Shown: positions 45,237-56,130, numbered from the stretch's first letter. The stretch is DNA of 64,000 nt from Elgaria multicarinata webbii (GCF_023053635.1 NC_086180.1:40848947-40912946), one strand, 5' to 3'. Numbers and translations: made by a program. The notes: a model not told the origin generated them from the letters alone.

Positions 45237-46789
45237 TGAACATAACCTACGTTCTTGTGCATTTCCAAAAGCAATTCATAGTGATGGTTTATACCCAAAG
45301 ACTGTAATCCTTTACTGTCTTACCTGGAAGTAAGCTCCATTGCACCCAAAGGGACTTAATTTTTGTAAATACATGTGCCGTAAAAAGATAAGTAGCCTGA
45401 GCCCTCTTCACATATGAATCTGCACATTTACTTTGACTTTAGATTTTGCTGTCTCCCCTCCACCATAACCTGACAGAAATATAAAATGTTTCAATGATCA
45501 TTTACAAAAATGGTGCTGATTTATTTATTTTAATACATGGGGTCAACTTATTAGTTTGTTGCAGAAAAACTCTTCAAACCACCAAAAATGATGGGGGATC
45601 TTCCAATATCTCTTCCAGTTGTGTTGGATACATCCAGCCCTCCTTTGATTCATCCTTAAGTTCTAAGTATTTCCTATATTGGTTGTGCTAAATGGTATAG
45701 TCATGTTAGCCATTGATTGCCTGGTTTGCAATCAGATACATTCCTGACATATCTGTGGAAAATCTCGGTTTAAAATTCTCAGCTGACAGGATTTGTATGA
45801 ATTCTAATCGCTGAGAAAGAAAGAATCTTTTCCACTGTGAATTTCTTTTCTTATTTTATTGAAATAAAGAGCTAGGGAAACAACTTCTGCACCTCATTTA
45901 GCAGCAGAATCTCACTTCTTGGTGATTTCCCTCAATGTAATGTATGGGAACCGTTCATTTAAATAAATGAGCGACTTTGTTTCCTGAAATGAATGATAAA
46001 TGAGCATACCAGATACACCATACTGACTAACGAAATTTCAAATCTTGTTTGGAGAGCTACAGATTGTTTATTTCCCTAACTCTGATTACCTGAAGTGATG
46101 GGGGCGGGGGGAGAGAAGGGGAGAGAGAGAGAGAGAGAGAGAACACCCTACCATCATTGAAACCGGTGCAACAAAATGAAGCGTCTCATTGATATTTAAT
46201 ACAGTATATCTTAAAATAACACTCCTGGAGTTTAAGTTTTAAATCCACAGCTGTGAGGTTTTAAAAACAGATGTACAGCACTGTATTTTACACTTGAATT
46301 ACACATCCAGTTTAAAGGATGAGTATCCCCAGTGGCAGATGGTATTCCAGGCTGTCAAAAAAACAGGAGAGGGGGGTGAACGGAGACAAAACAAAATAAA
46401 AAATGAAAAATTATAGTGGTGGTGATGGGATCCAGTTCTTATTTTTAATACTATGAATCAACATTTCAGTTACTGTACACAGTGGTATATCAGGGCTGGG
46501 TCACACTACTAAATTCCTCCAAGCAATCATGCACAGGCATTATCAAATTCCTCCTTGTGACCATATACGTAGGTAAATAGCCATGGACAAAGAGGTCAGT
46601 GTGATCCAAACAACACATTACAAGATCCAGCCGCTATTTCTGCTATAGTGATTGTTGGGGAAATTGCTATAATGATGGCAGAAATATCCTGATTCACAGT
46701 AACTTTACTCCACATTCTAAGGATTTTGCATATACAACTGCATTTTAGCATCAAGTCTTTTCCCACATCAATCCGCCTAGATGTTACGA
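45237..46789. other. Unassigned sequence with (GA)n at 46118-46142
   Basis: No recognised transposon or exon in about 1.5 kb. Confidence 0.35.
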
Positions 46790-47435
46790 TAGTATGTTAA
46801 GGCCTTTCTCCAAAAACCTGTGCCATCAGACATAAAGTGGGTGATGACACGGGTGAAGGTGCCTTGGTTATGGAACTTATTCTACAAAGAAGCATATCTG
46901 GCATGTAGTCTGTTATCTTTTAGATATCAAGCATTTTTAAAAGGTTCTTAAGGCACACTGCTATGCTTATTTAGGCACATTTAGCATTCTCCTGGCTTTT
47001 TAATTAATTCACATTAATAATAATAAGGGCTCTACCATTAAAGATAGCCTATAATCATTTTAAATATAAATAAATGTATTTTATTAATAAAAAATACCTT
47101 TTACATACTTTCAAAACCCTGGTAGATTTATTCTGTACCTCATTTTAAGTGTGGGTTATTTTTTCGTCATGGGAGTGGCAGAAGGGGAGCTTTTTGTATT
47201 TGCATGTGTATTCCCCCCAACTTTTGTTGCCTTATACTGTTTTTAATATGTACTTGAAACCACCCTAGATAATATATATTATGAAAGGTGAAATATACAT
47301 GTCCCAGATAAGTAAGTAAGTAATTCAGCAACGCTTGCTCCTCCATCTGCACAATTCAGATTCTGGAATGATGCAACCCTCATAACCTTTATCTGTTTTG
47401 TGTTTTTGTATTATAAAACTCAATTAAAATAAATA
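46790..47435 (+). mobile_element. Degraded LINE 3' region
   Basis: CTTGGTTATGGAACTTATTC at about 46863 parallels the LINE WNEL/WNSL segment. Further on are GAAACCACCCTAGATAATAT and an A/T tail near 47325, and a second tail-like AAATAAATAAATAA at 47430. Heavily decayed, assignment tentative. Confidence 0.45.
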
Positions 47436-47482
47436 AATAAACAAGTGAATAACATTTACAAATCAGATGGATTTATACCATT

Positions 47483-49207
47483 TATGCTTGACCCTTGACC
47501 CTCGTGGCTCATTACATCAAATAAGGAGGGGATCGCTGGCTGGGTCCAGGAGGTTGTAAATGCCTCCTTGAGAGAGGGAGTGGTGCTGGCCTCTTTAAAA
47601 GAGGCGGTAATTAGACCACTCCTGAAGAAGCCTAATCTGGACCCGGAGGATGTTAACAACTACAGGCCGGTAGCTAATATCCCTTTCCTGGACAAGGTGC
47701 TTGAGCGGGTGGTTGCAGGACAACTGCAGGCACTCTTGAATGAAACGGATTATCTAGATCCATTTCAATTGGGTTTCAGGCCTGGTTTTGGAACGGAAAC
47801 TGCCTTGGTCGCCCTGTGGGATGACCTCTGTCGGGAGAGAGACAGGGGGAGTGTGACCCTGTTGGTTCTCCTGGACCTCTCAGCGGCTTTCGATACCATC
47901 GACCATGGTATCCTTCTGGATAGGTTGTCTGAGCTGGGAGTTGGAGGTACTGCGTTGCAGTGGTTCCGCTCCTACTTGGATGGCCAATTCCAGAAGGTGG
48001 TGCTGGGGGATTATTGCTCTGTGCCGTGGCAACTAAGCCATGGGGTTCCACAGGGCTCTATCCTATCCCCTATGCTGTTTAACTTATACATGAAGCCGCT
48101 GGGGGAGGTTATCCGGAGATGTGGACTGAGGTGTCATCAATATGAGGATGATACCCAGCTCTACCTTTTCTTTTCATCAAACCCAGGTGAGGCAGTGACT
48201 GTTCTGAACCAGTGCCTGGGCACGGTAATGGACTGGATGAGGGCTAACAAACTGAGACTCAATCCAGACAAGACGGAGGTACTGTTAGCGGGTGGTTCAT
48301 TTGTCCAGCGAGGTGATGTTTACCCTGTCCTGGATGGGGTTACACTCTCCCTAAAGGATCGGGTCCGTAGTTGGGGGTGCTCTTCGATCCAGAACTGTCA
48401 CTTGAGGCACAGGTGAACTCAGTGGCAAAGAGCACCTTTTATCAGCTCAGGCTGATATACCAGCTGTGCCCTTATCTGGACAGAGATAGCCTAGCTACAG
48501 TTATCCATGCTCTGATAACCTCTCGTTTGGATTACTGCAATGCGTTATACGTGGGGCTGCCTTTGAAAATGATCCGGAAGCTTCAGCTGGTACAAAACAG
48601 GGCAGCCCGTTTACTAACAGGGACTGGCTGGCGAAATCACATTACGCCAGTCCTTTTACAACTTCATTGGCTGCCAGTCCAGGTCCGGGCCCGATTCAAA
48701 GTGCTCGTATTGACATTTAAAGCCCTAAATGGTTTGGGGCCAGGTTATTTGAAGGAACGCCTCCTCCCATATGTACCTATCCGGACCTTAAGATCATCTA
48801 CAGGGGCCCTTCTCCGTGAGCCCCTGCCAAAGGAAGTGAGGCAGGTGGCTACTAGGAGGAGGGCTTTCTCCGCTGTGGCACCCCGGTTGTGGAATGAGCT
48901 CCCCAGAGAGGTCCGCCTGGCGTCTACACTGTACTCCTTTCGTCGCCAGCTGAAGACCTTTTTATTCACTCAGTATTTTAACATTTAATTGTAACTTAAA
49001 TTTAAATTATACTGTTTTAACTCTGTATTTTAACCTTATATCATTTTTGCTGCGTGGTTTTATCCTGGCTGTGCTTTTTATATTGTATTTTGTATTTGTG
49101 TTTTTAACTTGTTGGTTGTTTTATGATGGTTTTAATTTTTGTGAACCGCCCAGAGAGCTTCAGCTATTGGGCAGTATAAAAATGTAATAAATAAATAAAT
49201 AAATAAA
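47483..49207 (+). mobile_element. L2-like LINE, 5'-truncated, best copy
   Basis: A 1.7-kb fragment running from the LDP-PSWLI segment just before RT through RT, the thumb and C-terminus, a 3' UTR and the tail CGCCCAGAGAGCTTCAGCTA ... AATAAATAAATAAATAAATA. It lacks the 5' UTR, ORF1 and endonuclease. It has one stop in the PSWL region (about 47495, LDP*PSWL), a one-base loss near 48371 that shifts the RT frame, and a motif C change, so it is dead but relatively young. Its tail matches pieces at 17135 and 35617. Confidence 0.9.
47568..48988 (+). pseudogene. L2-like reverse transcriptase, frameshifted
   Basis: Frame 1 (47568-48416, 282 codons) holds fingers and palm: NYRPVANIPFLDKVLERVV (residues 31-49), motif A LSAAFDTIDHGILL with catalytic Asp near residue 109, motif B GVPQGSILSPMLF (159-171), and motif C as YEDDTQLY (191-198), where the usual Ala of YADD is Glu. 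A missing T in VRS-LGVLF switches to frame 2 (48371-48988, 205 codons), which carries SLEAQVNSVAKS, LDYCNALYVGLPLK, NRAARLLTGT, LHWLPVQVRARFKV and WNELPREVRL. The start is arbitrary because the element is 5'-truncated. The enzyme would have acted in target-primed reverse transcription. Confidence 0.9.
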
Positions 49208-49783
49208 TACCTGTGATTCTCTTCCTTCTGCCCCAAAGTTTCCATTCCAGAAAGTGGTCCATCCAGAGCCTCCACGACTTTTCCACTGAATTGGAAAAGC
49301 AGTTTGAGAAAATCGATCCACACCCATCTGGCATGGTCTGGGAGGGGGGTCACTTGTTGCGACAGAGTAGCACCAGGAAGGAAAACAAAAGACAGCCCTG
49401 GTGCCAGGCACATGGACTGCCTCATGAGCCGGGGGGGACAAGCAAAGGTATAAAGGCTTGACCCCCCCCCCAGCATTCAAACAGCCTCTTTCAATTTCAA
49501 CCCCAGCCTCCCTCCCTATATTCTAGTATGGGAACCAAAAACCAGTAGCCTCGTTTTTTGAGGGGCTGAGTAGGAATTTTCCCTGTAATCTAGTGATGCT
49601 CAGGTTTTCGCCTACACCATACTGGATTGATTCTTAGAAATGGTGGATAAATAAGTCAATCTTTAAAGGCAGGGTTGTGCGGGAATTGGGGGAAGTAAGA
49701 GTAGGGATGGTGAGCACTCTGGCACCTTTATGGTGAAGGGCAAGTCAGAGGTCCTGCTCCAAGAGGGCTTTGCAGCTTTCGTG
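49208..49783. other. Unassigned sequence
   Basis: Follows the LINE tail directly. A TATAAA-like GTATAAAGGC lies near 49447 ahead of a C homopolymer. I recognise no coding region. Confidence 0.3.
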
Positions 49784-50100
49784 TCAGGATATGGTTTGCC
49801 TTTGGGGACCTTCTAGTCTCATCTACTCTACTATGCAGACAGAATGGGGATGACACGGATCAGTCTCACCAAACACTCAGGTGTGCTGGAAAGGGGGCCA
49901 GGAAAACCGCCCCCTGTTTCCAGCGGAGTGGCTCGCCCTGAGGGTGTAGGCTAGAGCCTGCAGCTAAACAAATTAATTCCCGCACCTTCACGCTCAGACC
50001 CATGGAGGTTAGCATATGCATGAATAAACAAAGAGGCCCTAATTTTACCCAAAGCTCTGGTGTCTGTGTTTTATTTCTGGAATTCCATTCTCTGCTTGCA
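49784..50100 (+). mobile_element. Possible solo LTR fossil, family unknown
   Basis: The stretch starts TGTCAGGATATGG, has a polyadenylation-type AATAAA near 50023, then a T-rich region with GGTGTCTGTGTTTTATTTCT, and could end at TTGCA. This order resembles a solo LTR of an old retrovirus-like or Gypsy-like element. No flanking duplication is visible and no internal part is present, so the call is weak. Confidence 0.25.
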
Positions 50101-51563
50101 ATTAAGTACTAGACCAGTCCAGTGGGAAACTGCCGCTGGTATGTAGAGATGTGTGTATCTGTCAGTTTCACCCTTCCTCCTAAAAATAAATAAAAAATTA
50201 TTTTTTTAAAAAATCCATCCTGTGTATGAAGAAAATTGCAAATTTTGGTACTTATCAAAAGACCAAGAAATTCTCACCTATTTCTGCCAGTATGCAAATA
50301 TGAAATTATATTTAGTAGTAGTTTTTGCTAGTGATGGTTGAGAAATTTGTTAGCTTCTCATTTTAATGCAAAATAATGCAAAAATGGGAGGAGAGAAGCA
50401 TCCAAGGAAGGTGGGAAATGGGGAGTTTACCCTTTTTCTGTACCAAAATAGCTTAGGATGGTGTTCTACCAAATGCTCCATACAGACTGTAACCCTAAAG
50501 TACTTTCTAGAATTATTTTTTTGTATTTATATCCCACTTTTAAGCCCTATGAAGCTTTCGTTTATTGTTACATACATCATGATATGTAATGAAAATATGC
50601 GGAAGGGATGCTGTTCAGATATTTTTCTTCTGTGCTGGGAACAGCTAATTAACAACAGGTGGGACAAGAAAGAAAGAAAAAAAAATATCTTGTGACATTT
50701 TGTTAACAGGAAGGGTTGCATATCCTTAAAGAAAATTTAAGGAATTAGGGAACTGGAGGGAGAGCATGCCCTATAAATATGCACATGAAACTGCCTCCCA
50801 GAAAGCAGCTGCTTTGTATTTATTTAATGATCCAGTATGGATTTTATCCACTGAAAAACTATAGAAAGTATTTTAAAACTGTAGAGTCTAGACAGTTAAT
50901 TAAGATAGGTGGGTTAAAAGTCCCTGAACTCTAAGAAGTGAATATCTCATTTAAAAACAGCATTAAACTGTTGCTATTTACATGTGTTACCTTGAATATA
51001 TTTATCTCAAGCATGTGGTACAAGGCTTAGACTATATAATTGGATCCATATGCAGAAATGGAATCACAGTGCTTTGTGCACTTGATAATAATGTTTCTAC
51101 AACAACTAAGAGTAACCTAAGCTCTTTACAAGAAACTACTTTTCTTTTGTTTTCTTTTTAAAAGCACTTAAAACTGGCCATGAGTTGTATGACTGAATAT
51201 GTTGTCAGTGGCCTTTGTCTTGTTCTTATTTTATTTGAGTGACTTGTAGGGTTGATCAAACATTGTGTGTAGGGATGTCCACTCAAGCAACAGGACTTCT
51301 GCTTGCATGACAGGATTTCCCCACCCTCTCCTTCCTGCAGAATCTCATGCCCCCAAATCTAATTCAGAGGATACCCCCAAGCCTCCAGAGCAGATTTGGG
51401 GGCATGCAGGTAGCTTCAGGGGCAGAGAAAACTTTTCCAACTGAGGTTTCCCTTCTGCTGGTGGAATGGCATAATTGGAGCCAACCCACAGAGGATCATC
51501 AGACAGGGGGGAAATCACATTTCCCCACCATGGCTTTGCTTCCTGCTTCTGTCCCACAATAGG
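50101..51563. other. Unassigned sequence
   Basis: 51268 onward begins TAGGGATGTCCACTC, a possible transposon end, with inverted GGGGGCATG words near 51340-51410. The remainder has no recognised element. Confidence 0.3.
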
Positions 51564-51571
51564 GACAAGCA
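51564..51571. repeat. Left 8-bp target duplication of hAT element
   Basis: GACAAGCA, identical to 55173-55180. Confidence 0.85.
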
Positions 51572-51604
51572 TAGGGTGACCATATTTTGGAAACCAAAAA
51601 GGAG

Positions 51605-51757
51605 GACAAAATGGCCGCCCCAAGGGGGCGTGCCATCCAGCATGTCCAGCCCCCAAGGGGGCATGTCCACCAACATGACCAGCCCCCAAGGGGTTGTACC
51701 CACCAACTTGTCCAGCCCCCACAGGGCGTGCCCACCAACTTGCCCAGTTCTCAACTA
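51605..51757. repeat. 33-bp minisatellite in hAT left end
   Basis: Four to five imperfect units of type GCCCCCAAGGGGGCATGTCC then ACCAACATGACCA. Subterminal tandem repeats are common in hAT elements and can bind transposase. Here the role is inferred only. Confidence 0.85.
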
Positions 51758-52083
51758 GCAATTACAGGAGAAGTGAAAAACCCTTCTCCACCCCCACACT
51801 ATGCCCATCAGCGCAAGAGCTAATAGTTAGATCCAAAAGATCAGTGAATTCACTGGAAAACTTTAGGAGAATTCAAAGCATTTATAGTTGCAGAAACTAG
51901 AAAGAGTGGGACCTGCTGTACAAGATAAAAATTCTCTCTCATTCCCAGAAAGAGGCAGCAACTGTAGGATATCATAATGCATTGTTGTTTTTTAGGTTGT
52001 ATTGTAGAGAGATAAGCCATCTCCCCTCCCATGTACATATGGAGGCAGCCATACAGTGAGGGAGAGAGCTTTATAGCAACTTA

Positions 52084-52168
52084 CAATCCTATACATGTCT
52101 ACTTTCAAGTAAAACCCAGTGAATTCAGTGAGACGTACTCCCAAGAATGTGTATATAGGAATTTAGCC
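52084..52168. mobile_element. Palindromic MITE inside hAT element
   Basis: CAATCCTATACATGTCTAC ... GTATATAGGAATTTAGCC, flanked by TTA (52081-52083) and ATA (52169-52171). GCAATCCTAT family. Confidence 0.7.
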
Positions 52169-52171
52169 ATA

Positions 52172-52343
52172 GGCCAGATCTACACCAAGCAGGATATAGC
52201 ACTATGAAAGCAGCATATAAGAGGCAGGAGCCACACTACTGTTTTATCGCGCTATTGAAGTGCACTGACAACTGTTGGAGCCCATCGACACGTACCATAT
52301 ACTGCTTTCATAGTGCTATATCCTGCTTGGTGTAATTCTGGCC
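52172..52343. mobile_element. 172-bp hairpin MITE, CAAGCAGGATATAG family
   Basis: Ends GGCCAGATCTACACCAAGCA and TGCTTGGTGTAATTCTGGCC pair along with AGGATATAGCACTATGAAAG and its complement. Right flank TTA (52344-52346), left flank ATA (52169-52171), which is also the right flank of the preceding MITE. Confidence 0.85.
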
Positions 52344-52760
52344 TTAGTAGCTATGCATACATTGTATCAATTTACCATGCAAAGTAACAAAGAAAAAAGG
52401 TCTAAAACAGGAGATTGATCCCTCACCCCATTAAACTCTTTTGATCACCAGGCAGCTGGCAACCTTCCCATGCCCAGCACATAATTACAGGTGACAAAGG
52501 CTGTGAGCTTCTCCAAGCAGTCCCAATTATGTGGACTGGTAAGCACAATAGCTTCAAGGCCCCAAAGCACTATGGTGAGCTCAATGGGTGCACTCTCAGA
52601 CCCCCAAAAGAGGATTCCAGAGTTACTGGCATCCTTCTGTAGGTTTTCCGTCACTGACAAGTTAATTTAGTGCTATGCTCCCCCACATCCATCTGCCCTT
52701 CCTCTCCTTTTAAAAATTTATTTTTATTTTAAATTATTTTTAGGCTGCTTTTAAGTAAAG

Positions 52761-52815
52761 AACACTTTGGAATTCTTGAGCAATTAATTAAATTGCTCAA
52801 GAATTCCAAAGTGTT
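52761..52815. repeat. Perfect 25-bp inverted repeat, 5-bp spacer
   Basis: AACACTTTGGAATTCTTGAG plus CAATT is perfectly complemented across AATTA. No mismatch in 25 bp implies recent origin. It does not match the MITE families here. Confidence 0.9.
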
Positions 52816-52932
52816 AAAACTTGGATTTTGTTCTGACTTTATACTGTTAGTTTTACCCTACCCAGTGCCTGTTTACCCTACCCTGTGCCTGTTTGCTTTC
52901 TCTTCCCCTCCTTATTGTTTTATTATGGTTTT

Positions 52933-53021
52933 ATTAGAATGTAAGCCTATGCGGCAGGATCTTGCTATTTACTGTTTTACTCTGTACAGCACCATGTACA
53001 TTGATGGTGCTATATAAATAA

Positions 53022-53072
<51 letters not shown>

Positions 53073-53073
53073 T
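52933..53073 (+). repeat. L2-type retroelement 3' tail with (AAT)n
   Basis: GAATGTAAGCCTATGCGGCA ... CTGTACAGCACCATGTACAT ... then about 16 AAT units. It lies inside the hAT-bounded segment. A short tandem duplication (TACCCTACCC-GTGCCTGTTT) lies just upstream at 52855-52900. Confidence 0.7.
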
Positions 53074-53114
53074 TCATGCGCACATAGGATGAGGTGGGGG
53101 GAGAAATGGCCCAA

Positions 53115-53460
53115 ATAGAATTAAGCATAAGAAGAAGTGCTCTGACGCTGGATCAAACTGAGGGTCCATCAAGTCCAGCACTCTGTTCACACAGTGGCCA
53201 ACCAGCTGTTGACCTGGGACCAACAAAACAGTACGTGGTGCAACAACACCCTCACACCCATGTTCCCCAGCAACTGGTGCACACAGGCTTACTGCCTCGG
53301 ATACTGGAGGTAGCACATAACTATCAGGCCTAGTAGCCATTGATAGGATTCTCCTATTAACCGTTCTCTGCTAGTTTTGTTTTGTTTTGTTTGTTTTGCT
53401 TCCCAGTAAATGGTACTCAGAGGTAGACTGCAGTTGATCATGGAGGTACTATTTAGCCAT
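53115..53460 (-). mobile_element. SINE-like repeat, one copy plus partial second
   Basis: TAAGAAGAAGTGCTCTGACG, CTGGATCAAACTGAGGGTCC, AAGTCCAGCACTCTGTTCAC, ACAGTGGCCAACCAGCTG, then CCCAGCAACTGGTGCACAC and TAGTAGCCATTGATAGG. 53397-53460 repeats the middle (CCCAGTAAATGGTACTCAGA). Plus-strand relatives are at 20890, 26690 and 27890. The tail resembles that of the tRNA-SINE at 4866. I do not know its formal name. Confidence 0.6.
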
Positions 53461-53760
53461 CATGATAAGATTTCTCCTTGAATTTGTCTCATTGCTTTTT
53501 AAAACCAACACAAGAGTCTGTGTATGTATCAGCCATGCTTTTAAGCACATTCACATGCACCCCATTCACCCATCACATCCATACACTCAAACACACACTC
53601 ACTCTCTCAGGATCATCCACCCCAAAACACACGCACAAACATCCATTCATAGACAACCATGCCCCCTATTCACCCATCACACACACCTCTCCTACCCAAG
53701 GATGCTCCTATGCTTGCTTCTGCTGTCTCCCCCGCCCCCCTCTCCATTTCTCTAGACAAA

Positions 53761-54581
53761 TGATGCAGATTTTTACATTCATCTTGGAAATATTCTTCAT
53801 AGCAGCTAAGACACAAGTTTATTTCTACAATATTCTAGATGGCTATTAGATTTTTGGTAAAAAAGAAAAAAAAGAAAAAAAGAAAGAAACCATTATCAAT
53901 GTGCTGACTTCAATACTTTAGAAGCACATCAGTACCTCAACATATCCAAATATTCAGCTTTTTTAGGAGTTTCTTATTTTGCAATATTAACTTCTAAAGC
54001 AGTTCTTTATTTTAGAATTCCAAACAGTCATGGAAGCAAAGGAGCAGAAAATACAAAAAAACCTCTATACGTACAATAGTTGTGACAGATTTTTTTTTTC
54101 TGAAGCGTATTTCATTAGAAATGATGGTTCCTCCCAAAGGTCTAAACAGATCAAGATATTTAGAATCAAACAAAATCCTTGTGAAATACACCATCTAAAG
54201 TGGAAACATGAAACTTCAGACCACACTTAACAAACTAGTTTGGCTTTGGCCTGATCTGCAAAAAGAAAAAGAAAAAGAAAAAAACAAGTCTCTTTTCCAT
54301 CCTTGGGGGTGGGTGGGATGAAAGAAGAGACAGGATAGGTTCAAATTAGAGTAACTAAATTTACTTCTATGGCCTTATCTTCCCTCTGGGAATTCATGGT
54401 AAGAGAATACATAAATGTTATTTGTTAGGAGCAAATTACAAAAAATATGTGGTTTGTGGGGTATGAATACACAATTTGGGTGGAAACTGCTATCTGGATA
54501 AGAAAAGTCCTACTGAAATAAATAAATGACAAGAACATGGTGCTGTATCTGACTGTCTCTCCATCCCCCGTCCCCCCCTCA

Positions 54582-54582
<1 letters not shown>
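53761..54582. other. Unassigned AT-rich interior of hAT-bounded segment
   Basis: Unique-looking sequence with A-rich runs near 53860 and 54260. No transposase frame; frames up to 66 codons lack recognisable motifs. Confidence 0.3.

Positions 54583-54626
<44 letters not shown>
54583..54626. repeat. (AT)n microsatellite
   Basis: Uninterrupted TA tract of about 44 bp. Confidence 0.95.
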
Positions 54627-54628
<2 letters not shown>

Positions 54629-54689
54629 CAACAGCTTTTACCAAAAATAATAATAAAATCTTTTAAGTATCCTACCTTCAGTGTCTTCC

Positions 54690-55172
54690 AGCACATTGCC
54701 AGTGAGAGCAGAGCGCATGTCTTACAGCAAGGAGAGGCTTGTACTCCAACAGAAGGCCGGGATGGGAGGAGCTGGGAAGGGGCCCTCACAGTCTCTCCCG
54801 GGCAGCGACCTGGGCTTCTGCTGGGTCACTGCTGTGGTGGCAAGCCAGCAGAAGCCAAGGTGGACCCTGGGAGAGGCTGTGAAGGCCCGTTTCATCACTT
54901 CCGGTTTTGGGCCTTCAAAGCCTTGCCCAGGCTACATCTGGGCTTCTGCTGAGTCATCACCATGATAACAACCCAGTAGTAGCCCGGATGTACCAATGGG
55001 AGGGAGTAGGAAGACCTAAAACTGGAAGTGCCGAGTCAGCAGTGATGCCAAGCGATGGCCAGGGCTGGAGGCCAGGCTTTTCCCCGGTAAATTGGGGGCC
55101 AGTCCCGGTTGCCCCGGAGATCCCTGTTTTTCCGGAGGTCTGTGGGGTTTTCCGGGTCATCTGGTCACCCTA
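54690..55172. repeat. GC-rich right subterminal region of hAT element
   Basis: Contains repeated, partly inverted GGGCTTCTGCTG-GTCA and CCAGCAGAAGCC words (54805-54860 and 54940-54990) and ends GGGTCATCTGGTCACCCTA. The 94- and 88-codon frames lack any known domain and are probably chance. Confidence 0.6.
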
Positions 55173-55180
55173 GACAAGCA
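55173..55180. repeat. Right 8-bp target duplication of hAT element
   Basis: GACAAGCA, identical to 51564-51571. Confidence 0.85.
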
Positions 55181-55465
55181 GCTTCCTCATTTTTTCACAT
55201 GGGGAAGAAGGAGAAGCAAGCAACGACTGTGTGGCCTATTCAGTGGGTGTTTTTATCACACAGCTTCTGCTGCACACAGCAGGAAATGGCAGCAAGTTTC
55301 GTTACAGCCCCCCCCCCCAAGGGGAAAAGGATATAATTTTTGTGCCAGAAAAATGAGCAGGTGGAGCGGGAGATGCATGTGAGGCAGACAGTGTCATCAA
55401 AAGGATGTGCAAACATTTTTGAGTGGCCCGTAATGATCAACTGATGATGCCAAACAGTTTAAATC

Positions 55466-55467
55466 AG

Positions 55468-55518
<51 letters not shown>

Positions 55519-55560
55519 TATAGCCTTTTATCCAAAGCTGGGCCTTAAGGCAGCAAGCAT
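55466..55560 (-). mobile_element. LINE 3' tail with (TTA)n
   Basis: About 17 TTA units, then TATAGCCTTTTATCCAAAGC and TGGGCCTTAAGGCAGCAAGC, matching the 3' end of the minus LINE at 1071 (CCCAATGCTGGGCCTCAAGG). Only about 45 bp of LINE remain. Confidence 0.7.
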
Positions 55561-55565
55561 TTGAT

Positions 55566-55644
55566 AACAATACCAACAGGGATCAGAAAAACAGCTGTAA
55601 GGCTTTACAACTGCTTTCTGATCCCTGATCGCTATTGGTATTGT
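55566..55644. repeat. Inverted repeat beside LINE tail
   Basis: AACAATACCAACAGGGATCA pairs with TGATCGCTATTGGTATTGTT, and the inner ATCAGAAAAACAGCTG with a complement of CTGCTTTCTGAT. A hairpin of about 79 bp with a few mismatches. Confidence 0.7.
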
Positions 55645-56091
55645 TTCTTTTTATTTATTTATTTCATTATTTTGGAATGAGAAAATACTTGGAATGTTTC
55701 TCAACCATGGAATGAGAAAACACTTTCAGTTTTCCCAAGGAATATATAGATCAGCTCTTGGAAACATCAGCATTATTTGAAAGTACACATATTAAAGAGT
55801 GTGGAAGTTGGGATAAAAATCATTTTTTGTTTTTCATTTAATAAGAAGAAAGTGAGGATGGTAACGCATGCCTCTACACTTTTAGAATATTGCAAGGCAA
55901 AGCAGATTCCTAGGGGTCTACTCATAGATAAAGGACCCAGCCTTTTTGAAGGTGATGATGAGTTTGTACAGAAACGGGTAGAGTTTGTTACTTTTGGTTT
56001 GTGGTGTGGAACTTCTTTGTGGGGAAAGTGAAATAGAAGAAAATTCAGGTGAGAGGCAGGATTACTATAATGATGTGATGGCTGATGCATG

Positions 56092-56130
<39 letters not shown>

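Larger units (their letters stand above)
51572..55172. mobile_element. 3.6-kb hAT-bounded element without transposase
   Basis: Left end TAGGGTGACCATATTTTGG and right end (complemented) TAGGGTGACCAGATGACCC are inverted repeats of the type at 23600. A perfect 8-bp duplication GACAAGCA flanks the whole segment, so both ends appear to have inserted together. The terminal regions (about 200 bp left, 480 bp right) are GC-rich; the interior is AT-rich and holds two MITEs, an L2-type tail, SINE-like pieces, a perfect palindrome and unique-looking sequence. No frame longer than 123 codons and no hAT transposase motif is seen. It is either a decayed autonomous element, a large non-autonomous one with later insertions, or hAT ends that mobilised a captured block. 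Confidence 0.8.

Noticed and set aside
47568-48988. An intact LINE able to move
   Set aside because: It lacks the 5' UTR, ORF1 and endonuclease, and has a stop, a frameshift and a changed motif C.
49440-49480. TATA-box promoter (GTATAAAGGC followed by a C run)
   Set aside because: An isolated motif without downstream coding sequence or other promoter features; expected by chance in 64 kb.
51605-51757. CRISPR-like repeat array with 33-bp period
   Set aside because: Units are contiguous with no spacers, and the setting is a vertebrate hAT end.
53462-53849. His/Thr/Pro-rich frames of 97 and 123 codons
   Set aside because: They read a CA-rich low-complexity stretch (CACACAC, CATCCA words); no domain and no second line of evidence.
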